In this document: in pieces, positions 34,945 through 49,400 of the stretch
How positions within the stretch are numbered: the stretch's first letter is position 1
How the letters are laid out: every line of letters starts with the position of its first letter
Assembly (NCBI RefSeq): GCF_022201045.2
Contig: NC_068558.1
Span: forward strand, 51,191,501 to 51,255,500
DNA from: Citrus sinensis
Taxonomy: Eukaryota; Streptophyta; Magnoliopsida; Sapindales; Rutaceae
DNA: 64,000 bases
Direction of reading: 5' to 3'
The notes under the pieces: model-generated
Database searches by the model: none
Told to the model about the DNA's origin: nothing
Seen by the model: only the letters and a program-made list of their open reading frames with translations
Made by a program: the position numbers and the translations under genes

Positions 34945-37900
34945 TGATGAGATTTTATTGTTTTCATTTGAGAGGAGACATGAATGTTGTGAGTTCCTTT
35001 TATGTTGTCAAATGTGGCGAACCCTCAGTCACCCCTGACTCAGAATAAACCATAACAAACAATTCGCATAAAATAAAAGTAACGGTATTTTGAATTTCTT
35101 CCACGGTAACGGGCTTTTCTTTTCCTAAAAAGTAGGACCCAACTGGCGGAGCAGGCCTAATAAATATTGGCCCGTTAGTTCTGCTGGGCTTGATGGGCTT
35201 CTAGGAGCTACTAAAACAATAGGCCTTTTTTTTGTTCTGAATGGAAATTTAATTAAATATTTAAATAAATTGCTCCTTTAAAAATATTTTTTTCACCCAC
35301 CGCATTTCATAATTCATGTTTATTATTTTAAATTTTAATTAAAACATATTTTTTGAAGAACTTTTAATAATTTAAAATATGAAAATTGAAATTATATATA
35401 AGAAGAAAATAATTTAAGATTTTAAGATTTATATGTAATTATAAATTAAAAAATGGAAAGAAATACTATTTTTAGGGTGAAACTTAATGACAAGATGATT
35501 GATTTTGAAATTTATGAGTTAGGCTCCATTTGATATAGCTTTTCAAGTAAAGCTTTGAGAAAAAAAATTTTAGTTATTTGGTAGTCGACGAGAGCTTTTA
35601 TTAAATACTATTAAAAATTGCTTTAATAGAGGAATGAAATAAAATTGTGAAATAAGTATAGGATGTTTTACACAATTTAACATTTTTAAAAAAAATCAAT
35701 ATTTACTTGCAAAAGTGAAAATTTTGAACTTTTCTTAGTATATGCAAAATAACTTAATCCCTAAAAAACTTTATTCAAAACAAAACCAAATAACAACGAA
35801 AAGAAGTTTAGAAAAAATTTATGGGATTAAATTAACACTTTTGACAATTAGATAAATCATACTAAACATGCACTTAGTATTTATAAATTAATCTCGGGTA
35901 CAATTATCTTAAATAAAATAAACCACAACTTCAATTACCATGGAACTTTTCAGGTTTGAAATAGACATATCGAAATTTAATATTATGAAATTTTGGCTTG
36001 TTTCGACAGTATTACACTATTCGTTTATAAGACCAAACATGATACATTCATAGTTTTTGACAATTTCAGACAGTAACCGACCAATTTGACAAATCCATTA
36101 AAAATCAATTGTTAGTTCAATTCATTCTAAAAATCTCCAATCTTGAAATATAAACATTCAACTTTTATTACTTAAAATTTCAAGTCAATCAAGCATCGTT
36201 AGTCACATTTCAAAGCAATCAAAATCACGATAACAATCCAACAATTCTAAAATTTTCTGTAGAATTTATAAACCATTTATCATCTTTTCACTTCAATAAT
36301 CAATTTTTCCATCAGCTCAAACATCACCAGATCATATGTTTAAAGCAAAATTGGACATGCAAACAAGGATCAGCTTTGCTTTTCAGTTTTGGTATAACAA
36401 AACATCAATTGCCCAATGTTACCTACCTAGGTTATAAGCTTTAACTTCCTAGCCTCTTAAAGCTCTTAGTCACCTTCTCAAGTATTAACCTCGGACTTGT
36501 AATTGACAAAAGCCTATCCAAAACCTAAAAGATCAAAGAAATGATAATCAATCGAGGGTTTTTAGCCAAAAACAAGAGAAAGCTAACTATCATGTACTAC
36601 TTTCTTCAGCTTCACCAAAATTTTTATCCCCCACACCAGGTTCTACGTACTCTCTCTAAAGCGTAGAAGGAGAAAGATATATCAATGGTTGGACAACAAT
36701 GGTGAGTTAAGAGTTCTGAGATAGCATAAGAATAGCTTACAAAAGCTTCAAAATTAAACCAACAAATTTGAGACAGGCTTTTTGCCTTTGGTTTTTGGTT
36801 TTGATTTTGGTTGATGAAAGAGATCTACATGGTTTTGTTTTGTGAGTTTAACCGATTCATAAAAGCATGATTCAGTAATTATACACTAGATGATAGTCTG
36901 CTTCACAACATTGACGTAATCCAAATGAAATTGTTTAAGTTTTTTTTTTTTAAATGATTTAAGTATGAAATTATCGACTTTCCCTCCATTCCAACTAAAA
37001 TATAAGAATGGCATACAGACAGTAGGAGGTGGGAGTGGAATTACAGCAAACTAGAAATACAGTGTAGTTGAGGGGAGGAGCTAAAAATAACTCCTCTTAA
37101 AATATAGATATGGTCAAAGTTTTGTTTATTTTGCATTGAATGTCTGCTACTGGTTGGTAGTATCATGCAATTGAAGAAATTACAGTTCAAACGTTTTGGC
37201 TATTGCCAATTTCCTACATCAATGAAGTCCTCTTTTTATACTGTGGTTGGATAAAGTTATAGCATTAAAACTGTTTAATAAATAATGGTTATTGTGGTTT
37301 AAAATTTAAGTTAATTTTATTTGACACTTATACAATAGAAATATATAACATCTTTATTGTTTTTTCAAATAATTATTTAAAAATCATATTTATCACATAT
37401 TATTAATATTTATTTTATAGTTATTAACTTTTTTTCATTGTAGTTATATCTTTAAATCCACAACACCTGAATGCTAAACAAACTAAATGTTTTTTAATAT
37501 GAATTATTTAGGTTATTAATATTTAGAGTGGGGATATTTGAATATCCTCATTTACTCTCTACGTCCTATTTTTAGTTAAGAATTTTATTATGTAAATAAT
37601 TTTTGAAAAATTAATTAAACAACCTTTTCTTCTCTTTCTCTTTCTAATTTCATAAATTTTCATCAATTCATTTAGATAGATTCTTTTAGTTGCAGATATT
37701 TGATATCACTAATTAAGAAGAATAAAACCCATCATTTAAAAATGAACATCAATAATTTTTTACCAAATATAGATGCTAATGAATATATTTTAAAAAAATT
37801 ATTATATATAGAAAGTATGAAATAGAGATTAAATATACTAAGAAAGACAAAAAAATGAATTTAAAAGAAAGTGATATCAAGGGTTTATTTTGTATAATAT

Positions 37901-38462
37901 GAGAGTAGAGAGAATATGCAATTGTAATGTAGAGAGAAAAAGAGATTAGTGAAAATTTTAAATTTTTAATAATAAATTTATTTTTTTAATAAGTATACAG
38001 AGAAATTTGATACATTCAAATAATCTCACTCTAATAGTTATATGTATAGAGAAAAAAAAACACATCATTATTACAAGACCCAAAAAAAGAAAAAAATTAA
38101 CTACAAGATTAAAAACAAAAAAAAAGTTCACTCTACCATTTGGCAAAGAAATGGATCCAACTTAAGGACCTATTGATAAGATTCAATTGTACCAAACCTA
38201 ACCTCAAATATATTGGAAAACAACAAAGAAAAGCAGTGGTTGGCAACGGGTAACAACAGTGGAAAGTACGAAGCTACACTCAGAAAGTGGTCTTCTGATT
38301 TTGTGTAATTGCAAAATCGTAAAGACACCATAAAATAACTAAAAAATGCAGCATAAAAAATAACTAAAATATAATTATAAAGCCTCTATGTGTCTAAATA
38401 AGTAATTTTTAAATAATTTTATTTAATTAACCATCCCAAATTTAAAATCTGAGGAAGTAACG
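34945..38462. other. Long AT-rich intergenic stretch
   Basis: No gene is recognised on either strand. The first 150 bases hold the PPR promoter and leader. The rest is AT-rich, with occasional text resembling worn MITE ends (for example GGCTCCATTTGATATAGC at 35522). A slightly richer part at 36340-36720 has no coding signal I can read. Confidence 0.4.
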
Positions 38463-38912
38463 TAGCGTTTGTTTTTTTTTTTTTTTGTCTAAAATCTAAA
38501 TAAGTTTGAATTTTTCTTAAATTTGAATAGATCTAAATACGAAAATCTAAATAATATGTTTGTTTTTCTTTTTTTAATATCTAAATATAAGTAACATCTT
38601 GTTTGTTTTGATAATAAAAAACATCTTAAACTTAGTTACTTGACATTTATATTCTTGTAAATTAAAAAAAAAAAGAGGATTAGATTTTATAGTTTAGAAA
38701 ATAAGTTATTTTACAGAAATATTTTTTGAATATAATATTTATTTATCATTCAGACATTTTTCCATTAAAATAAAAGTCATAAAAATTTACTTTTTTTATT
38801 CAAATGTAAATATCTGAAAATCAAACATAAGTTCCAAAAAACAAACAAACAAATTTTAGAAAAAATCTAAAATTAATAAAATTTCAAACTTCAAATATTT
38901 AACAAACAACCT
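38463..38912. mobile_element. Possible hAT-like MITE
   Basis: The left GTAGCGTTTGTTTTTT and the right in reverse, AGAGGTTGTTTGTTAAA, look like the G/T-rich ends of hAT MITEs, and the interior repeats AAATCTAAAT-type text in both directions. No target duplication was identified. Confidence 0.4.
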
Positions 38913-39724
38913 CTAAGAGTCAAAATTAATTTGGTCTTTATCTATGTCTCTATCTTTTAAAATAAAATGGTGATAGAACTATAAATTCTTATATAATTTT
39001 TTTTTGGGATAAACTACAATAATATAAATTCATTAATTGAATAAAATATAAAATAATAAAAATAAATCATTAAAATAAAAAAATTATTTAATCAAATCAA
39101 TTAAATTATACCACATCAATTTATACTACAGGAATTTACAACTTTATCATTCCCATTAATTAATAGTAATAGCGGGAGCCGTTGGCGCAGTGGCTCCAAT
39201 TTCTGAGCCTGGAGTGAGGGACAACGATGACCGTGGCGGCGAGGACAACGGCAGCCTCGGCCAGATAGATTATGTTGCCAATATTTCTCTTTTCGACAAT
39301 TGGAGGCTGCAATCACATACCCCAAAAGGCCAACCCAAAAGTGAGGGCAATGTTAACAAATCCGACTTTTGTTTGTTTCAGAAATCAGAAATTTAATAAA
39401 TCAAAGGACCAAAACCCGGGGTTGTATTTATAATTGCCGTGGTACCCAAGACTGAGTATGCGCACTTATAGGATTGGTCATGGTTATTGCCGTATAGGAT
39501 GAAGTATGTGGAAATTGTCATTTTGTTGTGGTAATGCTGCTATTATTGAAACTGTGGATTAGAAACAAAACCTTTTTTTTTTTTCCTTTCCCAATAAAGG
39601 GCTTGGTTCTTGCGGAGAAGACATTGGGTACATCACAGGTCCAATTCTGCGGACAATTGTGTGCTCACCTCATGCCGAGAAGTTACAGCATTCTACCATT
39701 TGATATTTGGGAAAGCAAGACCAT

Positions 39725-42652
39725 TCACTGAGGCTTCAAAAGAATTATCACTCTGTGATGTCCAATCCTTGTCTCACTAATGCGTCCAAGGTGACGAAGG
39801 ACCTGTAAAACATCACGACATAAATCACTTGCAGTTTCATGCCTAAGAAGTTACAAACAACAACTGCAACTCTGGCTATTACCCATAAACACATGTTGTC
39901 CATGTATATACACATCTGAACATTCTACAAGGCTACATTCTCATTAACAAATTTTGAATCTTGTGAACAAAGAGAATGATAATTTCTGAAATTTTATTTT
40001 GGATCTCTAAGCATTTAGAACATTAAGAGCATTTAGGATGGGTCAGGAGCACAAGAAAAGAAATCACTTACAGTTAATATTGCCTTTCCAGTGTTGTCAA
40101 GCTTCAACGAGGGTCCCTTTACATCATTTTCAAGAAAAAAGTGTTTCCCCTTCACTGCCTCGACAGTTGCAATATCTCTTAACTCCTGCATGTGGCAGTA
40201 TGTAAATCAGTTGCATAAATTAACAAGCAAGAACTATAGTTAGCAACTTGAAGAGGTAATCGGCACTGACAAGTTAATTATATGCCACTTTTTTGAAATA
40301 ATAATTTCCCCACATTTTCAAATGTGGCAACAAAATACCAATTCTAATCTGCCCCTTTCAGACACTTCAGAACGCAATTGCTTTGTGCTCCTAAAGATCT
40401 CAGAAAGCACTCGATATTTTTTTGGGAACTGCCTAAACTAAATAGCAAATACAGGTGATGCAACCCAATCAAGTTACTTACCAGGGCTCTTTCCCAGAGA
40501 TTTCCCGCCAACTACATGAAGAGGTAAAACAATAAGTACAAATGCAAGGTCCTATAAGCAAAAATAATAAAGTAATAAAAAATTGGATCATGACCTTCTT
40601 CTTTGGGGCTGAAATAAGGTGGGCATTGGCTTCAGCATAAGTTGCCATATCATTTACTGCAGCATTAACCTTCTCTAGAGTGAGCCTGCCTCTCATGTAT
40701 CTGCACTTGACAAGAGTTAGCACAGGAAATTGAGCAGAATATCATCAAATAAAAAATGTTCAAGGCACCACAATAACATCATTCTATTGAAGAGGAGAAA
40801 AGAAAAAGAAATTTTAAAGCGTCTGACCTAGTGCCAGCAAATTATTCATGCAATCAATATATAAAAATATATATGTATGTGCATGTAAGTGTGTGTGTGT
40901 GTGTGCATAAATGTATAAATGTACATGCATGCCAAGAAAAATTGTTAACATTGTTGTGATTCTCAAATAATCTCCCGAATACAAGTTGGAACACCAAATA
41001 AAAGATATGCTTAAAAGAAAATACTAAAGACACGTTTAATCTGGTGGTATTTCTTGTTTAAGAACTTGATGTCAAAAAGGCAAGCCTAAGTCCGTATTGA
41101 AATGTTGAATTTGCATCCTATTGTGGTACACAAGCAAAACGTTTAGCTAGACTTCATTCTCAACAAATAAAATTGTATGATTAAAAAGGAGAGATGTGCT
41201 TACGAGGATAGAGAATCCAGCTCATCAGAAGTTATGTACCACAGTGGTGGAGAGCCACGACCCTTTTTCTCCTGGAATTGACAGCAAACATAGCTTGAGG
41301 GAAATGAATGTATTTAGATAATTTTCTCATATTGTGTGGGTCAAGATAATTTTACTCTCCAAAAACACATGCATCTTTTGACAGATTCCAGCAAAATCCT
41401 TGATGAATGTTGTTTGTTTCCATTAGATTGCACACCTTGGGTAAAGCTGCTGGCTCCTCAGGTTTGAACGACACAGAATTGGATTGTTGCTTAGAGGATT
41501 CTGGCAGCAAGCTGAAACACAAAAGTAGCACAAGTATTGATCATCTGAGGGAGGCGAAATACAATCAAACCATCAAATCACAAAAGTATCTTAAAGTTAC
41601 AGGATTACGTTTTAGTAGTATTCAAATCTAACATGCTCATTGTCTGAGAGAGAGATGATGAAGCATAAGAAGACATATTCTGCAGTATCTTCTGCTGTCG
41701 CAGAGACGCATCAATGAGTTTCTGCAATTGGAACAGCAAATCAAATTACATCAACAAACAAATTAGGATTGCTCAAAAGAAGGAAAAAAAAAACTAGGAG
41801 CAGATGCTCACCATTGTGATCAAAATCAAATTAACCTATCAGTAATGATCTCAACTCAAACAAACAACAATATGTGGATATATTAGTCTTTCAGTTTCCA
41901 AATACTATATAAAACATAACTAAATTCTTTATAAACTAAAACATAATTTCTTTACTCTCTATCTTCACGAAGCAAAAGTATCCATGTAACACTTTGAACT
42001 CAACTTTAAAAAAATAACTTTTCACCAGAGTTAAAGATGGCTTAATTCAATGGAATCCACATTTTAATCGGATAGCATATCAGGGACTCAGAATTATGAC
42101 TGATGTTATAACTGCTTTCACAGATGCTTCTAGATCGTGAACTTAAGGAAACATGTGGCCAAAAGCTTCAAAATTCAATAGTTTTCAGTCAATTTGTAAG
42201 CAGCCAAATATAGGGAATTCAGAATTAAAATCGAACACTCAATTTCACCGAATCTCAAAAACTATCTCATATTAAACCCTAATTCGAAGAAGCAAAAATT
42301 AAAACCCTAATTGACAAGATAGAGTAGAGAAATATAGTACTTTAGCTTTAGGAATAGCCTCAGTCTCCTCACGCACGCGGCTCTTGATCGCCTGCACCTG
42401 CAGCTCCACAGCCTTTACTGCTGCGTCAATCGCCGACAGATCAGCGACGGTACTGACTGGATACACTACACGCAAAGAAGAGAAACAGTAAAAATAATAT
42501 GTCGCCGTCTGATTCAAAAATAAAAAAATTGTGATTGATTTCCTAGTTGACTCACTGTTTCGAGCGATAACGAGTTCTTGTAAGTCAGCGATTCGAGTGT
42601 TGAAGGAAGATATTAGAGAATCAAGCGAAGATCCAGCTTTCTTGACATCCAT
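39725..42652 (-). CDS. SKA1: SKA1 homolog, spindle and kinetochore-associated protein
   Basis: Nine minus-strand exons in frame: 42556-42652, 42341-42465, 41609-41721, 41436-41511, 41204-41271, 40595-40700, 40482-40511, 40072-40185 and 39725-39802, giving 268 residues. The N-terminal part (SSLDSLISSFNTRIADLQEL, then AVELQVQAIKSRVREETEAI) is the coiled coil used for SKA complex assembly. The C-terminal microtubule-binding domain has PPLWYITSDELDSLSSYMRG, RLTLEKVNAAVNDMATYAEA, KGKHFFLENDVKGPSLKLDN and TGKAILTVLRHLGRISETRI. The text closely recalls the Arabidopsis SKA1 homolog. In other eukaryotes SKA1 works with SKA2 and SKA3 to hold kinetochores on depolymerising microtubules. A palindrome AACGACGTCGTT lies about 150 bp before the start. 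Exon 7 is only 30 nt. Exon borders were set by GT..AG and phase. Confidence 0.94.
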
Positions 42653-42802
42653 ATCTATAATTCCCTATCTCTCTAAGCTCGCACTCTTTTTCTCTCTCTA
42701 AAAGTTGAGTTCGTTTTTGGGATTTGATGATGATTTCAAATCTTGAAAAACCTCTGGTGTTTTTGGAGGGAAATTTTCTAAGAAAGCGGGTGACCAGCAG
42801 AG

Positions 42803-42814
42803 AACGACGTCGTT
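42803..42814. promoter_or_regulatory. AACGACGTCGTT palindrome upstream of SKA1
   Basis: A 12-bp perfect palindrome with a GACGTC core, similar to bZIP-type ACGT elements. It lies 151 bp upstream of the SKA1 start codon. The same 12 bases occur within the left TIR of the element at 30-2023. Confidence 0.45.
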
Positions 42815-43559
42815 TTCTAAAACTAAAGTCGTCTCAACTCTTATTTTTTTAATTAAAAAAAAGACTCATTAGTTTAAAAAATGTCCTTCTTCTAAATAAT
42901 AATCTCCCTCATTTCCGGGGGGTAAAAAAGGCTTATATCTGTCTTTAATTTATGACGTGGTGTTAATTGTCCAACTAAACTACTAAAGAGTAATCTTAAA
43001 AAAAAAAACTACAAAAGAATAAAAATAAAAATCAGACCAATGTCCGCTTTCCTAATTTACTGGGCCATATCGAAGGCCCAATTTTCACGCAATCAGCAAA
43101 TAATTGTCCGAATGAGTCTGACTTGTGTGGCTATTTGGACCCAATTTTTCATTTATATAGAATTATTATTCCGATTACAGGTCTTCTATAAGTAAATAAT
43201 GTATAAAATTATTTTTTCAATTTACTGCATAAAAAGTATTATTTTATTTAAAAAATATTATTTTATTACTCACTTAACGAGCTAGCCATGCATTCAGGCA
43301 TGGTCATTCTATTGGAGTTGAAGAAAAATGAGTGAATTCAAGTTGAAGTTGTTGACTAGCTCTCAAATGATTAGCTTTAACTACAAAAAGGGAAAAGGCA
43401 TGCAGAGCGAAGCATCACGGTCAAGAAAAGACTGCAACAGCTTGAAAACATTGTTGAATTATTTAAGGCCCAAATGAAGCCGAACTAAGCAACAACCAAC
43501 AAACGCGTCCATATGGCTAGCTTAACGGGATCCTTCACTTAGCCGATAGCCTCAGGGGC
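42815..43559. other. Intergenic between SKA1 and a copia remnant
   Basis: AT-rich, no gene recognised. Worn copia sequence may begin before 43560, but no motif could be read there. Confidence 0.35.
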
Positions 43560-44620
43560 AGGGGCTAGTGATTGAGATGATGAAGAATCAGAAATTGAAG
43601 CTTATGTTGCATTATTAGGGGCTTGCACTACATGAAGCCAATCAAGAATGCACATGGTTGCGATCTGTAATTTATTATATTTAAAGTACATATAGAATAT
43701 CTTTAAATTCAGATATCTTTATAGTAATATATGAAGATAATGATGTATGTATAGTTCATATCAGAGGATAATACATTAAAGGAGATAGAACAAAACATAT
43801 TTCACCTAAATTTCTACACTCATGAGCTCTAACAAAATAAGAAAATTGATATCAAATAAATACCCTTCACGTATAATTTAGTTGATATATTTACAAAAAA
43901 TCTACCTACATCTTCATTTGAGAAAATTATATATGGTATCAGCATGCATCGTTTCAACAAACTATTAAATTAATACATGTTGCCTTCAGGAGGTGTACTC
44001 ATCAGGAAGAGCACTCAACAAGAGGAGCGTGATCTTACAAGAGAAGAATCACAACAATATTGGATGCATATGTATTGTACTCTTTTTTCCTTTTGACCAG
44101 GTTTTCTCATTGGGTTTTTACTGGCAAAGGTTTTTAATGAGGTAGTTTAAAATCACATCCAATGTCATCAGGAGGAGCACATTTTAAAGAGTAGAATTTT
44201 GCAACCATGTTAGATAATTGTGCACTATACTCTTTTTCCTTCTATCAAGTTTTGTTCTAATGGTTTTACTAGCAAGGTTTTAACTAGACAATATTACTCA
44301 CATCTAATGAATAGTTAGTGAATTCAACGGGGAGTGTTGTAAATCGTGGAATGCATATGTGAATTCCACAAAATAGTGCTCTCCCCATTATCTTATTTAT
44401 TGTTAACAATCCTAAGTGCTCTCTCCATTAATGTTCTTATAATTAAGAAATGTAAGTGCTTCACTCACTAATGCCTATATATTACTCTTCCTTTACTAAT
44501 GACAAGACACAATTCATTTTCTCCCTGAAAGCATTTTGCTCTTGTTTCTTCAATCTTCGTCTCTCTGTGATTTAAGCATCATTTGCTCAGATATCATTTT
44601 TAAATAAGTGCTTACATGCT
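43560..44620 (+). mobile_element. Degenerate Ty1/copia 3' end with LTR
   Basis: Around 43597-43620 EAYVALLGACT recalls the RNase H segment of copia polyproteins. Near 43775-43810 YIKGDRTKHISPKF matches the end of the copia RNase H domain; stops and frame changes follow. Two diverged copies of text such as TGTACTCTTTTTTCCTT..CCAGGTTTT..ACTGGCAAAGG at about 44060-44150 and 44215-44290 are typical of copia 3' non-coding regions. ACGGGGAG at 44327-44334 is a polypurine tract directly before TGTTGTAAATC, the likely LTR start at 44335. The LTR, with a TATATATT box near 44465, fades at about 44600. The 5' part of the element is not present. Confidence 0.65.
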
Positions 44621-45110
44621 ATTCCTTTAAATTATAACCTCCATTCCCTCCAATTCATAACATTCCATTTTTTATTGCTTGCTTATTGAGTAATTAAAGC
44701 TTAATAACATAAATGCTTGTTTTTATTACTAAAAGGGAACGTGAATTTTTATTTTTTTGGGTAAATTTCTCTTTTTAAATTCGCTCACAAGGATAAAGGG
44801 TGAATTGAATTGCTATTGAACTCAAAGAAATTAAAAAAACAAAAAACAAATTCGTAATAGAGAGCACGATTGGATTAAAAATTGGCTCTACGTTTGTGCT
44901 AGTAACAAGGGTTGGTGAGTGGATTAAACTAAAGTTGAACTGGTGTTAGATTAGAGAGAGGGTCGGATCGAATAATAGGGCGCAAATGGACTGAAAGTGG
45001 TTTTTGAATTGGAGATTTGGTCTGTGTCAGGGTGGAGGATGGATTAAATTTAGAGGGTACGAATGGATGAAAGCGCAGTATTCATTCCTGCTTCTAATCA
45101 ACTGCCATTG
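44621..45110. other. Intergenic between two copia elements
   Basis: No gene is recognised. The last 30 bases (ending at the copia TSD) recur beyond the other end of the element at about 51260-51290. Confidence 0.4.
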
Positions 45111-45115
45111 GTTAC

Positions 45116-45937
45116 TGTTGGTGGTAAATTTTGTGGGGAATGACAAATGTAGAGAAATACAACAATAATTGTGGAACTTTAATATGTAAAATAATGTGTT
45201 TACAACTAACTCTGTATGTAGGAAGAAACTGCAGAAATTTTGTGTGCTTCAAGGTACGTTACAAATGTCGCTTTCCTTAAGACGTTATTTGCCCCCACCA
45301 ATTGAATGATGCACATGGGTTAAGCAAATACGCCTCCAGGATACAATGAAGCACTTGTTTGTTTGCTTGCGTTGTGCATCGACGAAAGCAAACTAGAATA
45401 CTCTTTAATGTTGCAAGCCTACCAAGAAACAATATATTGTTCCTGCATAAAACAATATATTGGAATGTGAATGCACAAAAGAAATGGGTGTTTTGTGTTG
45501 AGATTCGTACTAGAAAGGAATGCTAAGAAAAGATTGGTGTAGGATCATTTATTTCATGTCTAAATGGCTTAAACATGACCCCTATTTATAGATATACTTG
45601 TGCCCCCTCATTTGGGTTATCATCTTTCATGATACCCCTTCATTCATGGCCATTGGATCTAGATTTGATTTTAATCAATGGTCCAAATTGAACCATCACT
45701 ATTTCAAATGAAATGTCACCATGAAATGATGCATCTCTAAGTGAAATGTTGCCATGAAAAGTTATATCATTTAGTAAAAGGATACCTTTTCTACAAGACA
45801 CAATTAAATGGACATGTCCTTACAACAAGACATCATTTAATTAGACAAGTCTTTAGTGAAAGGTACATTTTCTATAAGGCACAATTAATAGGACATGTCT
45901 TTACCATAAGACACAATTATTTTGAAAATTTCCAACA
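45116..45937 (-). repeat. 3' LTR of the copia element
   Basis: 822 bp, TGTTGG..CCAACA, same length as the 5' LTR. Short open frames within it are not genes. Confidence 0.9.
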
Positions 45938-46474
45938 ATCTCCCACAATTTTCAAAATAAATGAATTTGGAAAAATAATCTTGCACAGGCTTGGAAAACT
46001 TAGGCATAGATGAAGGTGTCTTTTGGACTTGAACCTTCACTTAGTGACAATACATCAAAGTTAATCAAGGTGGCATGGTAGGCAAGCTTTGAACCAGCGA
46101 CCTTAATCGACTAACCGGATATATCTCACACATAAGTTTTCAAATTCTCAAGTATTCCTTAGCCGACACGTGGATTGGCCCTGTGTCTATATCCTGTTTT
46201 CATGAGCTCTTTAGTAACCAGCCAAGTTACATAGGAAGCGGCACCACCTCCTACACTCACATAGGTAGACTTATCTAGAATGTCCCTGTAACTAAAACAT
46301 TTATAAGTCCATTAAAAGCTAAGTAGCTTAACTTTTTCCATATGTTACAGGTATCAAGCACTAACCTTTGGGACGCATCTAAAAATATTATAGTGCTTGC
46401 TATCACAACATATGATGTACTTTTGCTCATTGAACCCAAGATCTTGATATTTCAAGTGTTGTGTTGAGTTTCCA

Positions 46475-49400
46475 TCATTGGTGATAAGATGATGCTGACT
46501 TCAGTCCCATCCCCTTAGAAGTTTTAAATACAATATCCCTTGGCATGATTTCACAAAGTCAATTGTGATTACTCCATCTGTAAGTAATTGTCTTACATAA
46601 CTATGTCTTAGACCAATGTGCCTAGACTTTCCATTATAGATTTGACTATATGCTCTTGATAAAGTTGCCTCACTATCACAGTGAATAGATACAGGAGGCA
46701 TTGGTTTAGACCAAATAGGAATTTCTATAAGCAAATTCCTTAACCATTCAGCTTCCTTGCAACATGAAGCCAAAGCTACAAATTCTGCAGCCATGGTGGA
46801 GTCTGCTATACAAGTTTGCTTCTTTGAGCCCCATGAAATAGCTCCTCCACCAAGATTAAAAATCCAACCACTTGTGGATGTATGATCATCTCGATCAGTA
46901 ATCCAACTAGCATCCGAAAATCCTTCCAAAACTGAAGGATATCCAGTGTAGTATATACCATAATCCATTGTATGTTTTAAATATTTTAGAATTCTGTACA
47001 CTGCTTGCCAGTGTGCTTGGCTTGGATTACTAGTATATCTACTGAGCTTTCCAACAGCGAAAGCAATATCAGGCCTAGTACAAGTCATTGCGTACATAAG
47101 ACATCCAATAATACGTGCATATTCTAATTGGGATACTGATCTGCCAGTGTTAGGATACAGTCTTATGTTTGAATCAAAAGGTGTTGACACAGACTTACAA
47201 TCATAATAATAAAATTTCTTTAAAATTTTCTCAATATAATGTGATTGGGTCAATACTAGGCCATTCTCATTTTTTATAATTTTAATCCCCAAAATCACAT
47301 CAGCAAGTCCCATGTCTTTCATATCAAAAGTAGATGACAATAATAATTTAGTGAGTTCAATGCTCTCACTATCAGTACCAAAAATTAACATGTCATCTAT
47401 ATATAAACAAATAATCACACCTTTATTTCCATTGAATCTGCTATAGACACATTTATCAGATTCATGAATATTAAATCCATTTGAGACAATCACTTTGTCA
47501 AACTTTTCGTGCCACTGCTTTGGGGCTTGTTTAAGACCATATAAAGACTTGACTTGTTTACAAACTTTATGTTCTTGTCCTGGCATAACAAACCCTACTG
47601 GTTGTTTCATGTAAATTTCCTCATCTAATTCTCCATTTAAGAAAGCTGTTTTTACATCCATTTGATGGATTTCAAATTGATAAATTGAAGCCAAAGCAAT
47701 CAAAACTCTAATAGTAGCAATTCTTGCAACAGGTGCATAAGTATCAAAATAATCAAGGGCTTCTTTTTGTGTAAAGCCTTTTGCTACTAGTCTTATTTTA
47801 AATCTTTCAATTGTTCCATCAACTTTCTTCTTCTTTTTGAAAATCCATTTACAACCTATAGGATTAGAGCCAGGAGGTAAATCAACTAATTTCCAAGTCT
47901 TATTACCCACAATAGAGTCCATTTCATCATTAATGGCATCTTTCCAAAAAGCAGCATCTTGAGACTTCATTGCCTCTTCATAGGTGAGGGGATCAGACTC
48001 TATAGTAGATGTGATCATGGTCTGTTTTGATTGTGAGTCTCTTGTCCCTTCAACTAAATAAACTATAAAATCTGGTCCAAAAGATTTTAGAGTCCTTATT
48101 CTTTTACTTCTTCTCAAATGATTTTGCTCATTATTAGCATCATGCTTTTGACCAATTTCTATTTGTTTATCATTCTCTTGAGAATCAATACTTTTTGGTA
48201 TAGTGGAAAATCTATTTTCATAGAATATTGCATCTGTAGATTCCACTATAGTATTGATCTCAACAAAGCTATTAGGTTCTGTTACAAGAAACCTATAAGC
48301 TTTACTATGCTCTGCATATCCCAAGAATATGCATTCAATGCCCCTTTCTCCTAATTTCTTTATCTTAAGTTCTGGTAGTCTTACAATGGCTCGACAACCC
48401 CAAACTATTAGATAAGAAAGATTAGGCTTTTTCTTTTTCCATAATTCGTATGGAGTCACCTTTGTTTTCTTATTAGGCACTCTATTTAAGATATGACATG
48501 CAGTTAAAATAGTTTCACCCCAAAAACCTTTACCAAGCCCAGCATTAAAAAGCATAGCATTAACTATTTCTATTAATGTCCTATTTTTCCTTTCAGCTAC
48601 ACCATTTTGTTGTGGAGTATATGCAGTGCTAGTTTCGTGTACAATGCCAACAGATTCACAAAAATCAGAAAAGCATATTCACCTCCTTTATCACTTCTAA
48701 GGCATTTAATTTTAGTGTCACAAAAATTCTCAACTTCATTTTTATAAGTTTTAAATTTTTCTAACACTTGATCTTTAGAATGTAATAAATACACATAGCA
48801 ATATTTTGAAAAATCATCAATAAATGTTATAAAATATTTTTTACCACCTTTAGAAGGATTACTATGCATATCACACACATCGCTATGAATTAAATGCAAT
48901 AAAGAAGATGTTTTTTCAATTTTTGGAAAAGGAGATCTTGTGATTTTAGTTTGTGCACATACTTTACATTTTTCATGCATATCATTTTCATGCTTAGGAA
49001 TTAATTCTAAATTAGCCATATCATGCAATCTTCTAACATTCACATGTCCTAAACGATTATGCCACAAAGATAATGAATCAACCATATAAGCAGAAGAAAC
49101 ATTCATATTATTGATATTGAGTTTAAACATTCCTTCATACATGTATCCTTTCCCAACAAAGGTACCACCCTTAGATAATATAAACTTGTTTGACTCAAAA
49201 ACAAGTTTGAAGCCAAGCTTATTAAGAAGGCTACCAGATACAAGGTTTTTCCTAACTTCAGGAACATGATAAACATCTGTAAGAGTTAAAGTTTTTCCGG
49301 AAGTGAACTCTAGTTGCACATTGCCTTTTCCTTTAACTATTGCAGTGGAGGAATTTCCCATGTAAAGAACACTTCCATCATCCATTGCTTTATAAGATTT

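Noticed and set aside
39116-39400. Minus-strand text such as NIALTFGLAFWG and YLAEAAVVLAATVIVVPHS suggesting a membrane protein exon
   Set aside because: The pieces do not form one long frame with splice sites and I could not match them to a family. Left as an unexplained GC-richer patch between the possible MITE and SKA1.
45741-46013. 90-codon frame, with a near-identical 101-codon twin at 50993-51298
   Set aside because: Both lie in the LTRs of the copia element; identity reflects LTR duplication, not a gene family.
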